Shown: positions 34,881 through 46,541, counted from the first letter of the stretch. The stretch: DNA of 64,000 nt from Duganella sp. Root1480D1 (GCF_001427305.1 NZ_LMFZ01000007.1:274838-338837), one strand, 5' to 3'. Translations and numbers: made by a program. The notes: generated by a model from the sequence alone, not told the origin.

Positions 34881-35323
34881 CCATAGCCGCGCGCCATGGC
34901 AGCGGCGGCGATCGGCAACAGGGCGAAGATGTGAATCTCGGTCATCAGCGTCTTGCGGATGGCGCGGATTTCCACTTCTTCCGGCGCGAAGCCGGCATCG
35001 GCCGACTGCGCCTTGCGCCAGCGCAGGAAGGCGCGGGTCGGCTTGATCGACAGCAGGCCAACGATGGCAAACAGCACCACCTTGGTCCAGAACACGTGGT
35101 TATGGATGTAGAAGTCCGCGCCCTTGGCGCCGAAGAACACGCGTGAAAACCCGATCGCCACCAGCGCCAGAGACATGACGCCGAGCGCGATGTCGTATTT
35201 GGCCGCGAGCTGCACGGCCGGCGGCTGCATGCCCGGCCGCACCAGCACCAGCTGGGCCGTGATGGCCGCGGCGATGCCGAAGGCCAGCAGGTGATGCACG
35301 ATCGCCAGCAGCAGGTCGGCCAT
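34871..35323 (-). CDS. DUF2214 family membrane protein
   Basis: 150 residues from the ATG with GGAGAG upstream (M-A-D-L-L-L-A-I-V-H-H-L). Four hydrophobic helices, the first with H-H and later R-V-F-F-G-A-K-G and F-W-T-K-V-V-L-F, match the DUF2214 predicted inner-membrane proteins. The His residues could bind heme or metal, but function is unknown. Its 3' end overlaps the end of the transporter pseudogene by ten bases on the opposite strand, and maeB lies 11 bases upstream in the same direction, so it may be the second gene of a maeB transcript. Confidence 0.82.
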   Translation of the reverse strand: MADLLLAIVHHLLAFGIAAAITAQLVLVRPGMQPPAVQLAAKYDIALGVMSLALVAIGFSRVFFGAKGADFYIHNHVFWTKVVLFAIVGLLSIKPTRAFLRWRKAQSADAGFAPEEVEIRAIRKTLMTEIHIFALLPIAAAAMARGYGYS

Positions 35324-35334
35324 CACCGCTCTCC

Positions 35335-37647
<2,313 letters not shown>

Positions 37648-37972
37648 GCTGTACTGCCCCTTCTGTCCTGTGTCCGAAAGCCTCCGATTCTAGCAGATAG
37701 AGTGGTTGCTCTAACGTAGGTATTTTTACCAATGCCGAATTTTCATCGGTTTCCATTGCCTTTCAATCAAGAATCATGCTCGGCGACGGGATTTTTCCGC
37801 CGAACAAGTTAATAAACTGTCGCCCAGGCGACAATGCTGACTTGCGGCACGAAACCATAAAATCTTGTTGCGCTAAATCGGATTTGCTTGGAATTTTCAG
37901 CGAAAGCAACTTTACATATAGCATTTTCCTGCATAGACTGGGTTTACTGGCACTTTACGGAAGGTAACTACC

Positions 37973-38167
37973 ATGCGAAATGCAATCTGGCATTCCTGGT
38001 CCCGACTGTCCGGCGTCCTGTTCCCTGCGACTGCTGTCGCCCTTTTCTTCACCCCGCAAGATTCCGGTTATGTTGCTTTGCTTGCAATGGCGGCGCTCGC
38101 TTCGGGCGGCACCTGGGTTTACTTGCGCGATAAGCCAAATAAGGACGAAGCTGGGGTGCCCCGCTAA
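37973..38167 (+). CDS. Small membrane protein of 64 residues
   Basis: Begins M-R-N-A-I-W-H-S-W-S-R-L with GGAAGG seven bases upstream. Two hydrophobic segments (about 13-27 and 31-50) separated by T-P-Q-D-S-G suggest a helical hairpin, with a charged C-terminal tail. No family recognised. It ends ten bases before thiL and may be co-transcribed with it. Confidence 0.6.
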   Translation: MRNAIWHSWSRLSGVLFPATAVALFFTPQDSGYVALLAMAALASGGTWVYLRDKPNKDEAGVPR

Positions 38168-38176
38168 AATGGCGGG

Positions 38177-39142
38177 ATGCTTTCCGAATTCGACCTGATC
38201 AAACAATACTTCGTGCGCCCCTTGCCGGGGCGCGCAGCCCTTGGCATCGGCGACGATTGCGCCCTGCTGGTCCCGTCGCCGGGGATGCAGACTGCCATTT
38301 CGTCCGACATGCTGGTCGAGGGCCGGCATTTCTTTGCCGGCGAAGATCCGCAGCGCCTTGGCCACAAGAGCCTGGCCGTCAACCTGTCCGACCTCGCCGC
38401 CATGGGTGCCCGCCCGGTGGCCTTCACCCTGGCCCTGGCTCTGCCGGCCGCCGAACGCGCCTGGCTGGAAGGGTTCTCGCGCGGCCTGTTCGCGCTGGCC
38501 GATGCGCATGGCTGTGAGCTGATCGGCGGCGACACCACCAAGGGTCCGCTGAATATCTGCATCACCGTGTTTGGCGAAGTAGCGCCCGGGCGTGCCCTGC
38601 GCCGCAGCGCCGCCCGCCCCGGCGACGATGTCTGGGTATCCGGCACCTTGGGCGACGCGCGCCTGGCCCTGGCCGGCCACCTCGGCGAATTGGCCTTGCC
38701 GGCCGAAGCGCTGGCAGCCGCCGGCACGCGCATGCATACCCCGACGCCGCGCGTGCCGCTGGGCGTGATGCTGGCCGAGCGCAGCCTGGCCCATGCTGCC
38801 ATCGATATTTCGGACGGCCTGGTGGGCGACCTTGGCCACATCCTCGAGAAATCCCGCGTTGGCGCCACCTTGAATGCGGACGCGCTGCCGGCCGGCCCGG
38901 TACTGGCAACCCAGCCCCAGGCGCTGCGCCGCGCCTTCACTGCGGCCGGCGGCGACGATTACGAAATCTGCTTCACCGCGCCCGCCTCAAGGCGCGAAGC
39001 GATCCTCGCCACGGGCGCCGAATGCGGTACCCCGGTCACCCGCATCGGCCGCATCGACGACGCGGCAGGCTTGCGCTGGACCGATGCCGCCGGCGCGCCA
39101 CTGGCAGTGGAACTGTCCAGCTTCGACCATTTTTCCGGGTAA
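38177..39142 (+). CDS. thiL: Thiamine-monophosphate kinase
   Basis: ThiL phosphorylates thiamine monophosphate to thiamine diphosphate with ATP, the last step of cofactor synthesis. 321 residues. Family motifs: G-I-G-D-D-C-A-L-L near residue 25, S-S-D-M-L-V-E-G-R-H-F, L-A-V-N-L-S-D-L-A-A-M-G-A-R-P and G-G-D-T-T-K-G, then D-I-S-D-G-L and G-G-D-D-Y-E-I in the C-terminal half. These supply the metal and nucleotide sites. An RDD-protein gene follows after three bases. Confidence 0.96.
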   Translation: MLSEFDLIKQYFVRPLPGRAALGIGDDCALLVPSPGMQTAISSDMLVEGRHFFAGEDPQRLGHKSLAVNLSDLAAMGARPVAFTLALALPAAERAWLEGFSRGLFALADAHGCELIGGDTTKGPLNICITVFGEVAPGRALRRSAARPGDDVWVSGTLGDARLALAGHLGELALPAEALAAAGTRMHTPTPRVPLGVMLAERSLAHAAIDISDGLVGDLGHILEKSRVGATLNADALPAGPVLATQPQALRRAFTAAGGDDYEICFTAPASRREAILATGAECGTPVTRIGRIDDAAGLRWTDAAGAPLAVELSSFDHFSG

Positions 39143-39145
39143 GCG

Positions 39146-39754
39146 ATGAGCTTTCGCGAACAATTCGAACGCCTCGACACCGAGGAACTACTGGGCTACT
39201 TGCGCCTCGACCTGGCGGAAGAGGCCAAGCGCCCTCTTTTGCAAATCCTGTCAGCGCGCGGCGTTTCGTCCGCCACCATTGAGGGAATATTGGCGAGCGA
39301 ATTCGAACGCCTGCAAGAGCACCATGCGCTGCAGGAACGCCGCCTGGCCAGCGTGGGTGCCCGGCTGGCGGCATTCGCCATCGACCTTGGCGCGGCTGCG
39401 CTGGCGTCAGGCATTCTGGAGGCGCATCTTGAATCGCGCTTCGAGGGCGAACAGTTGCCTTACGCTGGGGTCTTGTTTTGCGGGTACATGTTGCTCAGGG
39501 ACGCCATTCCCGGCCAGGGGCTGGGCAAACGCCTACTGGGCCTTCGTGCGGTGCGCATGCCGGGTGAGCGCCGCATGACGCTGCCAAGCTCCTTCATCCG
39601 CAACGTGACCTTGCTGCTGTTCCTTCCTGACGCGCTGAGCATCGCAGGCGAAAGCCGCAGGCGCCTCGGCGACAGGCTAGCAAGAACTATTGTGTTGCGG
39701 GCGGCAGCAATTGACGCAGGTACTCGCCCGGCGGCTTCCCCACCAGCGCAGTAA
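39146..39754 (+). CDS. RDD family membrane protein
   Basis: 202 residues. The first 65 are a soluble helical segment; then A-S-V-G-A-R-L-A-A-F-A-I-D-L opens the RDD domain, with R-D-A-I-P-G-Q-G-L-G-K-R-L-L-G-L-R as the second conserved motif. Two to three membrane helices. Function of RDD proteins is mostly unknown; some act in ion or solute transport. The ATG is three bases from the thiL stop, so it is in that operon. Its last 22 codons overlap the opposite-strand AraC gene by 68 bases. Confidence 0.8.
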   Translation: MSFREQFERLDTEELLGYLRLDLAEEAKRPLLQILSARGVSSATIEGILASEFERLQEHHALQERRLASVGARLAAFAIDLGAAALASGILEAHLESRFEGEQLPYAGVLFCGYMLLRDAIPGQGLGKRLLGLRAVRMPGERRMTLPSSFIRNVTLLLFLPDALSIAGESRRRLGDRLARTIVLRAAAIDAGTRPAASPPAQ

Positions 39755-40523
39755 ATTCCTTGATGAAATGAGCCTGGTCGTAGTAGCCCAGGCTTAGTGC
39801 GAGCTGCGCCAAGTCCGGCGCGGCCCCGGCCTGAAGTTGGGCCACGGCTCCGTGCATGCGATAGCGCTTGATCACCCATTTCGGCCCGACACCGACGTAT
39901 TGCTGGAACAGGCGCTGCAAAGTGCGTTTGTTGATACCTGCCTGTTCCGCCAAGGCGTCCACCGTGAGCATGGCTGGATCGCCGGCAATGGCCGCTACCA
40001 GCGCCACTGCGCGGCCGGCGTCGGCATCGGCATGCGGCTGCCGGGCCAGCAGGAACCCTTCTGCGGCGGCGGCCATCGCGACCGGCGCAGTGGCGCCATG
40101 GCAGGCGCGCACCTGCCGCGCCAACTCATCACCATCCGCGCCGAACGCCTGCGCCAATGCGACGCGTTGGTCGGCAATTTCGGCCACCGCGCGGCCGAGG
40201 AAAGGCCGGAAGCCACCCGGCTTGAATTTGATCCCGAAGGCGAAACCCTGCCCAGCCAGCAGCTTGGTGTAGCGCGCGGTGTGGACGCCATACACGCCGT
40301 CGCTATCGTGCTCGATCACCAGGTGCACATTGGGATGCGGCAGCGTTTCCTGCTGCTGCGGCGGATGGTCCTGCATGTCCCAGCCGACGAACCAGTAATG
40401 TTCGACCAGCCCGGCCAATTGCGCGCACGGCGCCAGCCGTTCGTGGCGAAATGTACCCGTCTCAAAACGCGGCACGAGAATGCCGCGCGGCTCGCTATCG
40501 ATTTGTCGCGTTTTTCCAATCAT
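39687..40523 (-). CDS. AraC family transcriptional regulator
   Basis: 278 residues. The N-terminal half resembles the DUF6597-type ligand region (L-A-G-L-V-E-H-Y-W-F-V-G-W, then P-H-P-N-V-H-L-V-I, and G-I-K-F-K-P-G-G-F). The C-terminal AraC DNA-binding domain has N-K-R-T-L-Q-R-L-F-Q-Q-Y-V-G-V-G-P and Y-Y-D-Q-A-H-F-I-K-E-F. Target unknown; the divergent DUF3224 gene starts 21 bases from its ATG and is the natural candidate. Confidence 0.9.
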   Translation of the reverse strand: MIGKTRQIDSEPRGILVPRFETGTFRHERLAPCAQLAGLVEHYWFVGWDMQDHPPQQQETLPHPNVHLVIEHDSDGVYGVHTARYTKLLAGQGFAFGIKFKPGGFRPFLGRAVAEIADQRVALAQAFGADGDELARQVRACHGATAPVAMAAAAEGFLLARQPHADADAGRAVALVAAIAGDPAMLTVDALAEQAGINKRTLQRLFQQYVGVGPKWVIKRYRMHGAVAQLQAGAAPDLAQLALSLGYYDQAHFIKEFTALVGKPPGEYLRQLLPPATQ

Positions 40524-40544
40524 CAGGCGGAGCAGACTAACATA

Positions 40545-41006
40545 ATGGCCGGCATGAAAACACTGATCCCATTACTATTCGCATTCGCCGCTGCGGCGGC
40601 CAACGCAGGAGACAAACCCATGCAAATCGAAGGCAGCTTCGACGTCAAACTCACCCCCCAGGCGCCGGCCGAAGGCCAGACCTGGGGCAGGCAATCCATC
40701 ACCAAGACCTTCCACGGCGCGCTCGATGGCAGCAGCCGTGGCGAAATGCTGGCCGCCGGCACCGCCGTCAAGGGCTCCGCCGGCTACGTTGCACTGGAAC
40801 AGGTCACGGCCACGCTGGAAGGGCGCAAAGGCAGCTTCTTCCTGCAACACTTTGGCCTGATGGACAAAGGTACGCCAACGCTGAACGTCAGCGTGATTCC
40901 CGACTCCGCGACCGGCGAGCTCACCGGCCTGCAAGGCACGATGACCATCGATATTACTGGCGGCCAGCACCGTTACACCTTCACCTACAGCCTCCCGCCG
41001 CGCTGA
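40545..41006 (+). CDS. DUF3224 family protein
   Basis: 153 residues. The N-terminus M-A-G-M-K-T-L-I-P-L-L-F-A-F-A-A-A-A-A-N can serve as signal peptide (cleavage near A-N-A-G), or the ATG nine bases on may be used. The DUF3224 body has G-S-F-D-V-K-L-T-P-Q, T-K-T-F-H-G-A-L-D-G-S-S-R-G-E-M-L and G-S-F-F-L-Q-H-F-G, ending D-I-T-G-G-Q-H-R-Y-T-F. These are small beta-barrel proteins of unknown role. A terminator follows at 41108. Confidence 0.82.
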   Translation: MAGMKTLIPLLFAFAAAAANAGDKPMQIEGSFDVKLTPQAPAEGQTWGRQSITKTFHGALDGSSRGEMLAAGTAVKGSAGYVALEQVTATLEGRKGSFFLQHFGLMDKGTPTLNVSVIPDSATGELTGLQGTMTIDITGGQHRYTFTYSLPPR

Positions 41007-41107
41007 GCTGACTCAATAGGCGAGGTGATGTCATGAAGTGGTCATAACAGGTGGCTATTCTCCTGCCTGTCTCCACATTCATACCTTCTCTCCCGTGAAT
41101 GTTTTCA

Positions 41108-41133
41108 GCCGCCCCCAAGGGCGGCATTTTTTT
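41108..41133 (+). terminator. Intrinsic terminator
   Basis: GCCGCCC (41108-41114) and GGGCGGC (41119-41125) with a four-base loop and a run of seven T. Confidence 0.9.
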
Positions 41134-41144
41134 GGGTAAGTGCA

Positions 41145-41354
41145 TGAAAGTCGGGGTCAGCTCCGGCAATCGGACATTTTTAATCAAATTTCAAGCTCGA
41201 CAGTATTTGCTTCCGCAACCAGGACCCGCGTCTCCTCTGACGCATCGAAACGAGCCTACGTTCGCAGCCTGTTTGTCGGCAGCAGCACTTACCCTGAAAA
41301 AACAGGGGCCAATCCCGCCAAATGTCCGATTGCCGGAGCTGACCCCGACTTTCA
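41145..41354. repeat. Family B repeat with 35-base perfect arms
   Basis: Perfect inverted arms of 35 bases starting TGAAAGTCGGGGTCAGCTCC enclose about 140 bases that contain no clear gene. The same arm sequence occurs at 21486-21572 and 51287-51368. The longer interior makes it the best candidate for an intact small non-autonomous element. Confidence 0.85.
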
Positions 41355-41359
41355 ATCCT

Positions 41360-43954
41360 CTAGCCGGTGAGTGCGGTGTGGTCTTCGCCGGGTTCGCCGG
41401 CGCGACGGCCGCTGCCGTGCATCAGCCAGTAGTGGTGGAAGGCCAGGCGGATGTTGTCGCGCAGCTGGGTGTCGTCCCACGGCTTGGTGTAGAAGCGGTA
41501 AATCGCGCCGCGGTTGATGGAATCGAGCACCGCTTCCAAGCCGGTGTAGCCGGACAGGATGATGCGGATGGTGTCCGGGTACATTTCCTTGACCTTGGCC
41601 AGGAATTCAGTTCCGCTCAGGATCGGCATGCGCTGGTCGCACACGATCACCTGCACCGGATACAGCGCCAGCAGGTCGAAGGCTTCGGCCGGCGAGACAG
41701 CGGTCAGGATGCGGTAGCCATCGCGGCGGAATAGCCGGTGCAGCGAGGACAGCACGTTGACGTCGTCATCCACCAGCAGCAGGGTTTGCGGCGGTTCGGC
41801 GGCGACATTGGGGTCGGGCGGCAGGCTCTTGCCCGATTCGGCCAGCGCGCCCATTTCAGGGGCTGCCAGGGGACGGCTGAAGAAGTAGCCCTGGATTTCG
41901 TCGCAGCGGTTGCGGCGCAGGTATTCGAGTTGCGGCCGCGTCTCCACGCCTTCCGCAATCACGCGCAGCTTGAGGCTGTGCGCCATGCTGATGATGGCCA
42001 GCGCGATCGCCGCGTCGTTGGGGTTGGTGGTGATGTCGCGCACGAAGGCGATATCGATCTTCAGCTTGTCGATCGGGAAGCGCTGCAAATAAGCCAGCGA
42101 GGAATAGCCGGTGCCGAAATCGTCGATCGCCACCTTGATGCCCAGTTCCTTGAGCGCCGTCAGCACCTGGATGGTGCGCTCGGCGTTCGACATCAGGGCC
42201 GTTTCCGTCAATTCCAGTTCCAGCAGCTCGGGCGGCACCTTGTGCCGTTCCAGCGCCTGCCGGACGTCGTTCTCCAGGTCGCCCTCGACGAACTGGCGGC
42301 TGGCCACGTTGACCGCAACATGCACGCCGCCTACCGGCGTGCGCAGCCAGGTGGCGATCTGGCGGCAGGCAGCGTCGATGATCCAGCTGCCTACCCGCAC
42401 GATCAGGCCGGTGTCTTCCAGCACGCTGACGAATTCCGCCGGATAGACCAGGCCATAACCCGGCCGGTTCCAGCGCAGCAGCGCTTCGGCACCGCTGATG
42501 CGGCCCGTGGTCAGGTTGACCTTGGGCTGGTAATGCAATTCCAGCTCGTTGTTGTCCAGCGCGCGGCGCAGCGCCATTTCCAGGTCGAGGCGCGCCAGCA
42601 CTTGCACGTTCATGCCGGCAGTGAAGAAGCGGTAGCCGTCGCCGCCGGCATCCTTGGCGCGCTCCATCGCGGTATTGGCGTACTTGACCAGCGTTTCCGG
42701 ATCGTTGGCGTCGTCCGGGTACATGGCGATGCCGATGGACGCGGTCAGCGTGGCCTGGTGGTCGTCCAGCTCGAACGGTGAGCGCAGCGCTTCGCGCACT
42801 TCGTTCGCCACCAGCACGGCGTCCTGCTGGTCGCGGGTCATGGTCAGGATCAGCGCGAACTCGTCGCCGCCCAGGCGGCCTACGGTATCGCGCAGGCGCA
42901 CGCATTGCACCAGGCGGTTGCTGAATTCGTGCAGCAGCTGGTCGCCCATGGCGGCGCCCATCGAGTCGTTGACCTTGCGGAAGCGGTCCAGGCCGATGAA
43001 CAGCACCACGATGCGCCATTCCTTGTCCTGCGCCAGCTCGATCGATTCGCCCAGGGTCTGGAAGAACAGGGTGCGGTTCGGCAGGCCGGTCAGGCGGTCG
43101 TAGTGCGCCATATGGCGCAGGCGTTCTTCGGCCAGGCGGCGTTCGGTGATGTCGCGCGCCACGCAGATCAGGGTGCGGTGGGCCGACTCGCCTTCGCTTT
43201 GCAGCAGCCAGTAGACTTCAACCGGCACGGCGGCACCGTCGCTGCGCAGCAGCTCGATCTCGGTCAGCTCCGGCGCGCGGTGCGGGGCCGTCAGCGCCTG
43301 GCCGGCCCGCTCGGCCTGCGCCGACAGGGTTTCGTGGCTGCCCAAGCCAAGCCGGGCCGGTTCCAGCGACAGCAGTTGCGCGCGCGGGTGGCCCAGCATG
43401 CGGCATGCGCCTTCGTTGACGTCCACCAGGGCCAGCGTATTGGTGTCGATCAGGAAGATGGCGTCGGCAGTGGCGTCCATCGCGCTGCGAAAGCGCTGCA
43501 GGTCGGCGGTGCGGGCACGCACCGTCTGCTCCAGCACCTCGTTGTAGTCGCGCGCCTGCTGGTGCAGCAGCCGCACTTCCAGCATATTGGTGATGCGCGT
43601 GAGGACCTCGACCGGGTCGAAGGGCTTGCTGATGAAATCGCGCGCGCCGGCATCCAGGGCCGGCAGCTTCTGGTCCGGCTGCGCCGTCACCACCAGCACC
43701 GGCAGGTATTCCGGTTCCAGCGGTTTCAGCGCCTCCATCACGTCGAAACCGCTCATGCCTGGCATGTGCAGGTCGAGGATGATCAGGTCATAGCGGTGCT
43801 CTTCGTGCCAGGGCGCCACCACGCGCGGGTCGGTGGTGGAGCTGACGTTCACGTAGCCGCTGGTCTGCAGCAAGTATTCCAGCAGCTGCACGTTGACCGG
43901 CTGGTCGTCCACTATCAGGACTTTGGCGTTCAGGATATCGTCGCGGCTGATCAC
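41360..43954 (-). CDS. REC-PAS-GGDEF-EAL-REC signalling protein
   Basis: 864 residues. A receiver (about 10-130; D-L-I-I-L-D-L-H-M-P) is followed by PAS (155-270), GGDEF (about 290-450; L-G-G-D-E-F-A-L intact), EAL (about 465-715; A-E-A-L-L-R-W and D-D-F-G-T-G-Y-S-S-L intact), and a second receiver at the C-terminus (V-I-V-C-D-Q-R-M-P). Both cyclic-di-GMP synthesis and hydrolysis sites look complete. Its start overlaps the upstream kinase gene as ATGA, so the kinase probably phosphorylates one or both receivers. Last gene of the YfiR/kinase operon. Confidence 0.93.
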   Translation of the reverse strand: MISRDDILNAKVLIVDDQPVNVQLLEYLLQTSGYVNVSSTTDPRVVAPWHEEHRYDLIILDLHMPGMSGFDVMEALKPLEPEYLPVLVVTAQPDQKLPALDAGARDFISKPFDPVEVLTRITNMLEVRLLHQQARDYNEVLEQTVRARTADLQRFRSAMDATADAIFLIDTNTLALVDVNEGACRMLGHPRAQLLSLEPARLGLGSHETLSAQAERAGQALTAPHRAPELTEIELLRSDGAAVPVEVYWLLQSEGESAHRTLICVARDITERRLAEERLRHMAHYDRLTGLPNRTLFFQTLGESIELAQDKEWRIVVLFIGLDRFRKVNDSMGAAMGDQLLHEFSNRLVQCVRLRDTVGRLGGDEFALILTMTRDQQDAVLVANEVREALRSPFELDDHQATLTASIGIAMYPDDANDPETLVKYANTAMERAKDAGGDGYRFFTAGMNVQVLARLDLEMALRRALDNNELELHYQPKVNLTTGRISGAEALLRWNRPGYGLVYPAEFVSVLEDTGLIVRVGSWIIDAACRQIATWLRTPVGGVHVAVNVASRQFVEGDLENDVRQALERHKVPPELLELELTETALMSNAERTIQVLTALKELGIKVAIDDFGTGYSSLAYLQRFPIDKLKIDIAFVRDITTNPNDAAIALAIISMAHSLKLRVIAEGVETRPQLEYLRRNRCDEIQGYFFSRPLAAPEMGALAESGKSLPPDPNVAAEPPQTLLLVDDDVNVLSSLHRLFRRDGYRILTAVSPAEAFDLLALYPVQVIVCDQRMPILSGTEFLAKVKEMYPDTIRIILSGYTGLEAVLDSINRGAIYRFYTKPWDDTQLRDNIRLAFHHYWLMHGSGRRAGEPGEDHTALTG

Positions 43955-45978
43955 TTGGACGTACTCCCTTCTTCCTCCCTGCGAACCAGGAAGGCCATGG
44001 TGCTGTTGATCGCTTCCGTGAACTCGTCGATGTTGATCGGCTTGATCAGGTAGCGGAAGAAACCGGCCGCCAGGCCTTTTTCAACGTCGCGCGGCATGGC
44101 ATTGGCGGTCAGGGCGATGACGGGGATATGCGCGGTGCGGGGATCGGTGGACAGCAGCTTGACCGCATCGATGCCATTCAGGCCCGGCAGGTTGATGTCC
44201 ATCAGGATGATGTCCGGCTGGTGGGCGCGGGCCAACTCGATGCCAAGGTGGCCGTCCGGCGCGGAAATCAGTTTCAGGTCGGGGCGGAAGCTGATGATTT
44301 CTTCCACCAGCTTGAGGTTGGCCGGATTGTCTTCCACGTACAGGATGGTGGCCGGCTCGCCCTGCGCATGGCGGTGCGGCTGTGCCGGACGTTCGGCATT
44401 CTGGTCGATGCGCGACGGCGTCGGCTCGGTCGATTCCAGCTCGATCCAGAACATGCTGCCCACGCCCTGGCTGCTGGTAACGCCGATGGTACCGCCCATC
44501 AGCTCCACCAGGCGCTTGGTGACCACCAGGCCGATGCCGGTGCCCTCCTCGGCCCCGCTCTCCTGGCCCAGGCGGTTGAAGGGCTGGAATAGCTGCTTGA
44601 CCTGCTCTGGCCGCAGGCCCATGCCGGTATCCTGCACCGAGACCCGCACCAGCTTAGGCCCGCTCGGGCTGCAATCGACCACCACGGCGCCGCCGTCTCG
44701 GTTGTACTTGATGGCGTTGGACAGCAGGTTAAGCAGGATCTGCTTGAGGCGCGTGCGGTCGGCCGTCACATTGGCCACGCAGCCATCCGGGAACAGCAGG
44801 CGGATGCCGCGCGCACTGGCCAGCGGCGCCACCATGCCCTCGCATTCGTGCAGGATTTCGTTAAGCGCCACCGGCTCCAGCGACAGCGCCACCGCGCCCG
44901 ACTCGATCTTGGCCAGGTCGAGGATTTCGTTGATCAGGGTGAGCAGGTGGCGGCCGGACTTCAGGATATGGTTGGCGAATTCGCGCTTTTGCACCAGTGT
45001 TGACGGCAGTTTTTCCGAGGTCAGGATTTGCGCGAAGCCGAGAATGGCGTTCAGCGGCGTGCGCAGCTCGTGGCTCATGGAGGAGAGGAAGGCCGACTTG
45101 GCCTGGTTGGCGCTCTTTGCCTCCTGCATGGCCATCGCCAGTTCGCTATTGGCCTGCTCGAGCTGCAGCGTGCGTTCGTGCACGCGCTGCTCCAGCTCTT
45201 CGTTCAGGCGCATGACTTCCTGCTGCGCCTTGCTGCGCTGTTCCGCCTCGCGCGCGATTTCGCTGCTGGAAGTTTCCAGCTCGCGCGTGCGGCTTTCGAT
45301 CTCGCTCAGCATCTTGTTGAAGGAGTCGGCCAGTTCGGCCACCTCGTCGTTGCTGGTGCCCGGCGCGCGGCGCGAGTAGTCGCCGGTCGCCATCACTTCG
45401 CGCGCCACATCGGCAATCGCCAGCACCGGCTGCGTGACGACCTTGTTCAGGGGCCGCATCAACAGGTAGGCAATGCCCATCGCCAGGAAGGTGGCGATGA
45501 TGGCGATCATCACGTAGTCGCCAAAACGGCCCATCAGTTCGTAGTCCGCCTGCAGGTAGACCGTGCCCAGCAGCTCGCCGTTATCGCGAATGCGCCGGAA
45601 CAGCATCATCTTGCCATCTTCGAACGCCACGCCTTCAGCCTGCGGTGCAGCCGGCACGCTGATGTCGACGCCTGGCGCCACATAGGTGGCGAACAACTGC
45701 CCGCGTGCATTGTAGATGGCGCCTGCGTTGACTTTGGGCCGCAGCCGCAGCAAGGCCAGGTTTTCCTTGGCCAGGCGGGGGTCGTCGAACGTCAGTGCCG
45801 GCGCGCTCATATGACCAAGCAGTTCGGCCTGCGTGGTCATGTCGGAACTCAGGGATTGGTGGTAGGCGCGCAAGTCATACGCAATGATGGTGCCAAGCGA
45901 CACCAGCAGGGCCACCAGCGTGACCAGCATGACCACGCCAAGCAGCTTTTGCGGCAGGGAGCGGCGGCGCGCCATCAT
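43951..45978 (-). CDS. Hybrid sensor histidine kinase (HAMP, HisKA, HATPase, REC)
   Basis: 675 residues. Membrane helices at about 13-33 and 155-174 bound a periplasmic domain of about 120 residues; HAMP at about 175-228; coiled coil; HisKA with His303 in M-S-H-E-L-R-T-P-L-N; HATPase with N-A-I-K-Y, G-T-G-I-G-L-V; receiver with I-I-L-M-D-I-N-L-P-G. The ATG overlaps the upstream yfiR-like stop and the 3' end overlaps the GGDEF-EAL gene, so three proteins are made together. YfiR-type partners usually act from the periplasm on a membrane protein, here presumably the periplasmic domain of this kinase. Confidence 0.93.
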   Translation of the reverse strand: MMARRRSLPQKLLGVVMLVTLVALLVSLGTIIAYDLRAYHQSLSSDMTTQAELLGHMSAPALTFDDPRLAKENLALLRLRPKVNAGAIYNARGQLFATYVAPGVDISVPAAPQAEGVAFEDGKMMLFRRIRDNGELLGTVYLQADYELMGRFGDYVMIAIIATFLAMGIAYLLMRPLNKVVTQPVLAIADVAREVMATGDYSRRAPGTSNDEVAELADSFNKMLSEIESRTRELETSSSEIAREAEQRSKAQQEVMRLNEELEQRVHERTLQLEQANSELAMAMQEAKSANQAKSAFLSSMSHELRTPLNAILGFAQILTSEKLPSTLVQKREFANHILKSGRHLLTLINEILDLAKIESGAVALSLEPVALNEILHECEGMVAPLASARGIRLLFPDGCVANVTADRTRLKQILLNLLSNAIKYNRDGGAVVVDCSPSGPKLVRVSVQDTGMGLRPEQVKQLFQPFNRLGQESGAEEGTGIGLVVTKRLVELMGGTIGVTSSQGVGSMFWIELESTEPTPSRIDQNAERPAQPHRHAQGEPATILYVEDNPANLKLVEEIISFRPDLKLISAPDGHLGIELARAHQPDIILMDINLPGLNGIDAVKLLSTDPRTAHIPVIALTANAMPRDVEKGLAAGFFRYLIKPINIDEFTEAINSTMAFLVRREEEGSTSK

Positions 45979-46541
45979 CCCGCCACCTGCTGTACACGCA
46001 GGGCGGCCGACAGCATGCGCGCACTGATTTTCAGGCGCGCCACAGCCGCATGTTTCAGGGAGACTTCAAAGCGCAGCCTTTCGTCGGCGATGACGAAGTT
46101 GATCATGCCGCCCATGCCGAAAGTTTCATCGCCATCGGTGACCGTCAGCACGGGCTGGCCGCGGCTGGCCGCCAGCAGGTCCTGCGCCAGCCCCTTGTCC
46201 TGCGCGGGGATGAACAGGATGTGGATGCCGGCCAGGCTGTCGCCGCGCTTGACGCGCTTGACCTGCAGCGCGCGGCCATTGGCGGTGTGGCCGGCCACGG
46301 TTTGCTCCAGTTGCTCGGCCAGCGAATCGGCGCCGGCCACGCCGATCACGATTGGCGCGTCCGGGCGGGCGAAACTGCCCTCCGGCCATTCAACGAAACC
46401 GGCGAACTTGTACAGGTAGGCGGCCTTGACCTGGCGCTCCAGGCTGGAGCTCGATTGGGCATGGGCGAGCAGGGGCCACAGCGCAACCAACAGCAGCGCC
46501 ACCCAGAATACGGGACGTCTTCCTTGGAGAGTCCTCACCAC
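45975..46541 (-). CDS. YfiR family periplasmic protein
   Basis: About 188 residues from a GTG preceded by GAGG; an ATG 30 bases upstream is possible but has no ribosome site. A signal peptide (W-V-A-L-L-L-V-A-L-W-P-L-L-A-H-A) precedes V-K-A-A-Y-L-Y-K-F-A-G-F-V-E-W-P, the hallmark of YfiR, and later I-L-F-I-P, V-L-T-V-T-D-G-D-E-T-F and I-N-F-V-I-A-D-E-R-L-R-F. In Pseudomonas YfiR represses a diguanylate cyclase (YfiN) across the membrane. Here it sits upstream of a hybrid kinase and a cyclic-di-GMP enzyme, a variant arrangement. Confidence 0.88.
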   Translation of the reverse strand: MVRTLQGRRPVFWVALLLVALWPLLAHAQSSSSLERQVKAAYLYKFAGFVEWPEGSFARPDAPIVIGVAGADSLAEQLEQTVAGHTANGRALQVKRVKRGDSLAGIHILFIPAQDKGLAQDLLAASRGQPVLTVTDGDETFGMGGMINFVIADERLRFEVSLKHAAVARLKISARMLSAALRVQQVAG

